Below are positions 27,982 through 32,406 of a DNA stretch of 32,406 nt, in pieces (position 1 is the stretch's first letter; each line of letters starts with the position of its first letter). The translations under genes were made by a program, and so were the position numbers. The DNA comes from a virus. Location: positions 1-32,406 of IMG/VR virus record IMGVR_UViG_3300036766_000341. One strand, given 5' to 3'. The notes beneath the pieces were generated by a model that did no database searches, was not told where the DNA came from, and saw only the letters and a program-made list of their open reading frames with translations.

Positions 27982-28494
27982 ATGGCATCCGGTCAAATCT
28001 TCGCGCTCACGCGGTTTCCCCCAGCCACGCTGGCGGCCACCCTCGCGACATTCGCCGGGACATCGGCACCGGTGGAGACATTCGGCGTCGAGGATTTCGA
28101 CGACACGACGGCGGAGTACGCCGACTACATCGGCTGTGCGCGCGGCTACGGCGGCGGCGGGTTCACGATCGATTTCAAGGCCGCGTCGGCCGCCGCCACG
28201 TCGGGAACCTACGTGCTACGCGCGGCCTTCCGTCGCATCGAGGATGACGGCGAGGATTTGAACACGACGGCGTTCACCTACGACTTCAACTCGACCGGCG
28301 CCATCACGGTGCCGTCCGCCGCTGGCGAGGTCGGGTACGACTCCCTGACATTCACGGACGGTGCGGACAGCGACGGCGTCGCCAACGGCGAGATGTTCCT
28401 GCTTCGCATCGGCCGCAACCCGGCGGACGCCAACGACAACCTGACCGGCGATCTCCGGCATCATTTCCCGGCGCTCGTGCTGCGCGAGACGTAG
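27982..28494 (+). CDS. beta-rich virion protein (170 aa)
   Basis: Starts MASGQIFALTRFPPATLAAT and continues with Gly/Asp/Thr-rich strands (FGVEDFDDTTAEYADYIG, FRRIEDDGEDLNTTAF, SLTFTDGADSDGVANGEMF, LRIGRNPADANDNLTGDLRH). The acidic NDNLTGDL-type loops suggest bound calcium. It looks like a phage surface or head-fibre protein common in environmental phages, without an assigned function. Stops four bases before the LamG gene. Confidence 0.55.
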   Translation: MASGQIFALTRFPPATLAATLATFAGTSAPVETFGVEDFDDTTAEYADYIGCARGYGGGGFTIDFKAASAAATSGTYVLRAAFRRIEDDGEDLNTTAFTYDFNSTGAITVPSAAGEVGYDSLTFTDGADSDGVANGEMFLLRIGRNPADANDNLTGDLRHHFPALVLRET

Positions 28495-28497
28495 GCC

Positions 28498-30192
28498 GTG
28501 TCGTACAGTCTCGATGGCGCCGGCGACGAAGTAGAAACGGCCGACGGTGCCGTAGCGGGTCTCAGCACCAGCACATTCAGCGCCGCGCTGGATGTCAATG
28601 TTCGCTCGATCCCAGGCGCGGGGTTGACCGAAAGCATCTTTGTTACCTGGACTACCGCTGCGTCCGGCGTCCCGCGAAGAGCTCTGCGAACTCTTGAGTC
28701 ATCGTCGTCACCACAATTCAAGTTTCAGTGGACTCAGCGTGGCTCTACGGCCGGCGTGTGGCAAACCGACAATAATTTCTCGGTGGGCACTTGGTATAGT
28801 GTCATCGTTACGCACAATCGCTCTAGTGTGTCGAATACCCCGATCATCTATGTTGACGGCGTGTCGCAAGCCCTCACCCAGACGAGCGTGGGCGTTACCT
28901 ACACGACAGACGACGCTACCGTCAATTTCGGTCAGGCGGTAGGCTCCACACAAGATTGGGACGGCGAGATCGCCGAGTGCGGCTTCTACAACCGTATCCT
29001 CACCGCTGATGGGGCCGCTTCATTGGCGGCCGGGTACACGCCGGAGTTTCTACCCAACGGGCTGATCGCCTATTGGGACATGAACAGCAACATCGAGCGC
29101 ATCGTCGGCGCGGTCCTGACACCGACCGGCAACGCGACCATCACGGCGCACCCGCCGAAGGTGATCCCGTTCATAAGGACGCGGGGTGTGTTCGTGCCGG
29201 CGGCTGGTGGTTCCATCTACACACGCACGGGCGACGACTTCATGTTCGTGCCGGACGATCGCCGTTCCATCATGAGCTTCCTGCGGGGCGACACGTCGTT
29301 CCTCCTGGACCAGAGACGATCCGTGACCGAGTTGCGGGCGTCGGACTCTCTCCTGATGAACGACCAGACGCGCCGTGAAATCTATCTGCGGGCACTTGAT
29401 CTCCTGTTCCTCCTCGATGAAGCGACGGCCAGTTCGTTCGGCGTGACCGTCGTCACCGTGGCGGATACCCTCCTCCTCCTCGATGCGGTTCGTCGGGAAA
29501 TCCTCCTGACGAGGCCGGACCAAATCTTGCTGCCTGACGAAGCACGGTCGCAGGCGATCCGTCAGAGGGCCGAGCTCGACACGCTCCTGCTGAATGACCA
29601 GCGACTCTCCAAACTGGAGCTCAGGGCGTTTGACGCGTTGTACGTCGCGGATCGGACGGTCAGGGAGATCTACCTCAGGGCCATCGACCTCTTGTTCCTG
29701 CTGGACGCGGCGAACGCCCAGTTCGTTCCCGCCGGATCAACCATCTACACCAGGACGGTCGAGGACGCCGTCTTCCTACTGGACGAGTTGGTCCGGTTGA
29801 CGCAAAAGGTCTCGGGCGAACAGATCCTGATGTTCGACAGCGCTGGTGCGCGGGCGATCCGCAACGTCGTCGGATCGGATAGGTTCATGTTCTCCGACGT
29901 GACAACGCGTCTGATGGAGAAGATCGCGACCGACCCGCTCTTGATCGTGGACTATGCTGTCCGGCAAATCCTGCTCCGGATCGTGGACAACCCGGTCTTG
30001 TTCCTCGATACCGCCCTGGCATCCTTCATCCAGATTTCGGCCCAGGCTCTCGTTTACGCCCGTCTCGCCATCGCCAACGTCATCCCGTCGGCTGTCGGTG
30101 TCGTGGGCAATTTTATGGGGGTCGCGGACGGTCGCGACAGGTTAAACTATCTTCGCTCGGAGACCGGGATCATCCGGTCGCAGGACGCGTGA
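28498..30192 (+). CDS. LamG-domain virion protein with fourteen 18-residue repeats
   Basis: A 564-residue protein from GTG. Residues 1-195 are a concanavalin/LamG-type jelly roll (WYSVIVTHNRS, IIYVDGVSQAL, WDGEIAECGFYNRILT, LIAYWDM), probably binding host carbohydrate. Residues 247-514 are a repeat shaft. Each 18-residue unit follows D-x-L-L-L-x-D-x-x-x-R-x-I-x-L-R-A-x, with units starting at 247, 265, 283, 301, 323, 341, 361, 379, 397, 423, 441, 461, 479 and 497. The longer spacings are two insertions of about 4 and 8 residues and two of 2. (S/T)IYTRT occurs at 239-244 and 415-420, marking block boundaries. A glycan-binding fibre or surface protein is inferred. Confidence 0.75.
   Translation: MSYSLDGAGDEVETADGAVAGLSTSTFSAALDVNVRSIPGAGLTESIFVTWTTAASGVPRRALRTLESSSSPQFKFQWTQRGSTAGVWQTDNNFSVGTWYSVIVTHNRSSVSNTPIIYVDGVSQALTQTSVGVTYTTDDATVNFGQAVGSTQDWDGEIAECGFYNRILTADGAASLAAGYTPEFLPNGLIAYWDMNSNIERIVGAVLTPTGNATITAHPPKVIPFIRTRGVFVPAAGGSIYTRTGDDFMFVPDDRRSIMSFLRGDTSFLLDQRRSVTELRASDSLLMNDQTRREIYLRALDLLFLLDEATASSFGVTVVTVADTLLLLDAVRREILLTRPDQILLPDEARSQAIRQRAELDTLLLNDQRLSKLELRAFDALYVADRTVREIYLRAIDLLFLLDAANAQFVPAGSTIYTRTVEDAVFLLDELVRLTQKVSGEQILMFDSAGARAIRNVVGSDRFMFSDVTTRLMEKIATDPLLIVDYAVRQILLRIVDNPVLFLDTALASFIQISAQALVYARLAIANVIPSAVGVVGNFMGVADGRDRLNYLRSETGIIRSQDA
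29236..30039 (+). repeat. 54-bp-period repeats in the LamG gene
   Basis: The fourteen 18-codon units of the shaft. At protein level the units at 283-314 and 379-409 are almost the same (REIYLRA-LDLLFLLD), which suggests block duplication of about 95 codons, but the DNA of most units has diverged. Confidence 0.8.
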
Positions 30193-30193
30193 G

Positions 30194-30496
30194 ATGCTCC
30201 AGACCAAGGTTGATGCCTACGAGGCCGGCAACACTCTCCAGTTCACCTGGGTCGGGTCGGTGGCTCCCGACGCGGCGCCCCGGTTCTCCGTCACTGACCC
30301 CACCGGAACCGTGACGGCTTCGTTCACGGCCGTGCAGTCCGCCACGACGGCCTACTATGCGCTCTTCACCAACCCGACTAGCCCGCTAGGCTATTTCCTC
30401 GCGGAGTGGAAAGCGGTAAAGACGGTGAACGGTTCGGCGTACAACTTCATCACCAGACAGAGGTTCATGGTCGCTCAGACCGAAGTAGTCCCCTAA
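30194..30496 (+). CDS. small virion accessory protein (100 aa)
   Basis: Starts one base after the LamG gene's stop. The sequence LQFTWVGSVAPDAAPRFSVT, then TTAYYALFTNPTSPLGYFLA and TVNGSAYNFITRQRFMV is a small Ig-like beta fold of a type common in phage head-tail or fibre regions and usually annotated hypothetical. The final FMVAQTEVVP closes a strand. A partner of the LamG protein is plausible from position. Confidence 0.6.
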   Translation: MLQTKVDAYEAGNTLQFTWVGSVAPDAAPRFSVTDPTGTVTASFTAVQSATTAYYALFTNPTSPLGYFLAEWKAVKTVNGSAYNFITRQRFMVAQTEVVP

Positions 30497-30516
30497 TCAG
30501 CCAAGGGAATCAGCCA

Positions 30517-32406
30517 GTGACGAACGTGTTCGAGATCGCATTCTTGGTGCCGGGTATGAACTTTCAGGGTGACACGCTGGAGACGAAGAGCCTGGGGGGC
30601 TCGGAGACGGCGGCGCTCTGCCTCGCGCGCGAGCTCGCGCGACTCGGGAACAACGTCTGGGTGTTCAACAACTGCGACAAGCCCGGTGTCTACGACGGGG
30701 TCTCCTATCTGCCGCATACCGAGTGGGGCCGGTTCGCGACCAAGGTGCCGTTCGATCTGGCCGTGATCCAGCGCGTCCCCGAGGCGTTCGGGTCGAATCT
30801 GAACTCGAAGTTCAACGTCCTGTGGGTTCACGATCTCGCCCTTGGCCGCGCGACACCGCAGTTCCGCTCGGTGCTGTGGAACCTGGATCGCGTCGCTGTC
30901 GTGTCGCGATTCATGAAGGATCAATACAAGGCGGTCTACGCCCCGCGCGATGATCTGTTTTTCGTGACCCGCAACGGGATCGATCTCGGCATGTTTCCCG
31001 AACCCGGCTCGGTCGCGCGTCGGCGCAAGACGCTGATCTATGGCGCGCGGCCGGAGCGCGGACTCGATATTCTGCTCGGCAAGGTCATGCCCAGGCTGCT
31101 CAAGACCGACCCGGACATCCGTCTCCAGCTCGCCAGCTACGACAATTTCCCACCTCACATGGAGGCGTTCTATCGTCAGTGCGCCGCCCTGGCCAACGCG
31201 CTCCCCGAGGGTACGGTGGAGAACCTCGGATCGCTGCCGAAGCGAGATTACTACCGGGCGCTCGCGGGCGCGGGTGCCTACGTGTACCCGACGCCATCGG
31301 ACATCATGCCGGTTTTCAGGGAAGTCTCCTGTCTAAGCACCATGGAGGCCCAGGCGGCGGGCACGCCGTTTGTCAGCTTCGCGCTGGGCGCCCTGCCAGA
31401 GACGCTGTCACCTGGCGCCGGTCACTTGGTGGATGGCATGCCGAGCGACGACGGCGCGATCGACCGTTTCGTGACCGAGGTTCAACGGCGCATCTACGAC
31501 GGCGCGCTTCACGCACGCGAGTCGGAGGCCGGGATCGCGCACGCGGCGGGACTTGGGTGGGACGGCGTCGCGCGCGACTGGATCGGCATGTTGGAGGGGT
31601 TGTTCGATCGTGACAACGGGGACGAGCACCGGCTGGTGACGCATTTCGTCAAGCATTCCGATATCGACGCCGTGCGGCACGTTCGCGATACGACGATCGA
31701 CGAAAAGCTGAAGACGGACCTGGGAACCTATATCGACGGGACCTACGGGTTCCTGGAGGACGACGAGAAGTTCCGCGATCACTACGTAGGTCACGGCGAG
31801 GAGACGCTCAAGCGATTGAACGGCATGTCTCCGGAAACGCGGAAGTCGATGGCGACGACGACGAGGGAGATCCGATTCGACGTGATCCAGGGTTTCCTGA
31901 CCGAGCATCCGGAAATGAAGCACGTTCTGGACTATGGCTGCGGTCACGGCTGGAGCACGGTCTACTTCCACAATAGGGTCGGTCGTCGGTGGACCGGCGT
32001 TGACGTGGACCCCGGAGCGATCGCGTGGTGCCGTCGGTTCGCCGATGACCATGCCGCTCATCCGGCGGACCTGGAGTTCGTCGAGGGGAACCACGCGATG
32101 CTCCCCGAGGCGGCCTACGACGGCGCCATCGTGAGCGAGGTCCTGGAGCATGCGCGGGACCCCTACGCGGTCCTGGAGGCGGTGGAGCGCGCGGTTCGGC
32201 CCGGCGGCTGGATCATGGTGACCATGCCGGCCGGTCCGGTCGAGTTCGGGACATACAATTGGGTGCAGTTCCGCAACCAAGTCCGCGAATGGACCGGACA
32301 GGACCTGCGGGACGTGTTTGGCGGCAAGCGAGCCCTGGTGAACTACGTGGCCGAGTCGGTGAATCCCATCACGGGCGATCAGCAGGGGTTTCACTGCGTG
32401 CGATAC
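30517..32406 (+). CDS. glycosyltransferase (GT4-like) fused to SAM methyltransferase, cut by right edge
   Basis: A single open frame of at least 630 codons from GTG 30517 (AAGGG upstream) to the window end. Residues 1-365 form a GT-B glycosyltransferase: the N-terminal LGGSETAALCLARELARLG (26-44), VLWVHDLALG, FVTRNGIDLGMF (149-160), then LIYGARPERGLDILL (173-187) and the donor-site helix CLSTMEAQAAGTPFVSF (272-288), all typical of GT4. Residues 440-630 are a methyltransferase: VLDYGCGHGWSTVYF (470-484), GVDVDPGAIAWCRRF, AIVSEVLEHARDPY and GGWIMVTMPAGPVE. One polypeptide would add and methylate a sugar, or methylate the acceptor. It lies next to virion genes. Confidence 0.88.
   Translation, partial: MTNVFEIAFLVPGMNFQGDTLETKSLGGSETAALCLARELARLGNNVWVFNNCDKPGVYDGVSYLPHTEWGRFATKVPFDLAVIQRVPEAFGSNLNSKFNVLWVHDLALGRATPQFRSVLWNLDRVAVVSRFMKDQYKAVYAPRDDLFFVTRNGIDLGMFPEPGSVARRRKTLIYGARPERGLDILLGKVMPRLLKTDPDIRLQLASYDNFPPHMEAFYRQCAALANALPEGTVENLGSLPKRDYYRALAGAGAYVYPTPSDIMPVFREVSCLSTMEAQAAGTPFVSFALGALPETLSPGAGHLVDGMPSDDGAIDRFVTEVQRRIYDGALHARESEAGIAHAAGLGWDGVARDWIGMLEGLFDRDNGDEHRLVTHFVKHSDIDAVRHVRDTTIDEKLKTDLGTYIDGTYGFLEDDEKFRDHYVGHGEETLKRLNGMSPETRKSMATTTREIRFDVIQGFLTEHPEMKHVLDYGCGHGWSTVYFHNRVGRRWTGVDVDPGAIAWCRRFADDHAAHPADLEFVEGNHAMLPEAAYDGAIVSEVLEHARDPYAVLEAVERAVRPGGWIMVTMPAGPVEFGTYNWVQFRNQVREWTGQDLRDVFGGKRALVNYVAESVNPITGDQQGFHCVRY

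Noticed and set aside
31408-32394. 328-codon open frame on the minus strand
   Set aside because: It lies opposite the glycosyltransferase-methyltransferase fusion, whose motifs are unmistakable.

Overview
The window is a piece of a tailed double-stranded DNA phage or prophage with GC-rich DNA. It carries a complete Mu-type/HK97-type head module (small and large terminase, DUF935-like portal, MuF protein, Mu-I-like protease with nested scaffold, decoration protein, major capsid protein). The best host clue is a GcrA-like regulator at 5817-6251, a family centred on Alphaproteobacteria, so an alphaproteobacterial host is inferred. No integrase, transposase, lysis gene, tail-tube or tape-measure gene is visible, so lifestyle and tail type cannot be read here. 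Both window edges cut genes.

Layout. (1) 1-3244 is a leftward operon of about ten small, end-overlapping accessory genes: mostly unknown proteins, a 30-unit pentapeptide-repeat protein, and a small membrane protein present twice because of a 127-bp direct repeat. (2) 3245-3380 holds divergent promoters. (3) 3381-9440 is a rightward chain of early genes: a small helix-turn-helix regulator, MT-A70 adenine methyltransferase, three small nuclease-like proteins (PD-(D/E)XK-like, HNH, VRR-NUC), the GcrA homologue, tiny membrane proteins and two replication-type proteins. (4) 9445-15829 holds a ParB-domain DNA methyltransferase, the terminases, an enlarged portal and MuF. (5) 15830-16101 is non-coding and contains a promoter-like element followed closely by an intrinsic terminator, a candidate small RNA. 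(6) 16102-23543 is a translationally coupled carbohydrate cassette sitting between MuF and the protease: secreted protein, frameshifted ORF, UDP-sugar dehydrogenase, SDR epimerase/decarboxylase, zinc-type sugar methyltransferase, formyltransferase, DegT aminotransferase, GT2 glycosyltransferase and a SAM methyltransferase. (7) 23594-30496 has the protease/scaffold, capsid genes and a run of small virion-type proteins, including a LamG protein with fourteen 18-residue repeats. (8) 30517 to the right edge is a glycosyltransferase-methyltransferase fusion.

Two things stand out. First, the carbohydrate cassette has the same enzyme classes as the bacterial Arn (4-amino-4-deoxy-arabinose) route: Ugd, SDR decarboxylase, ArnB-type aminotransferase, ArnA-type formyltransferase and a GT2 enzyme, plus methyltransferases. 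Its position in the head operon and the soluble look of the transferases suggest decoration of a virion protein or a host surface glycan with a formylated amino sugar; this is inference. Second, the dehydrogenase gene contains a perfect 16-bp palindrome identical to the canonical bacterial chromosome-partition site parS (17454-17469). It is written in seven consecutive A/T-ending codons inside GC-ending neighbours, which suggests selection on the DNA itself. A phage that binds host ParB, or a cassette captured from near a host origin, would both explain it.

The early region also suggests interference with the host cell-cycle and methylation circuit (GcrA homologue plus two DNA methyltransferases).
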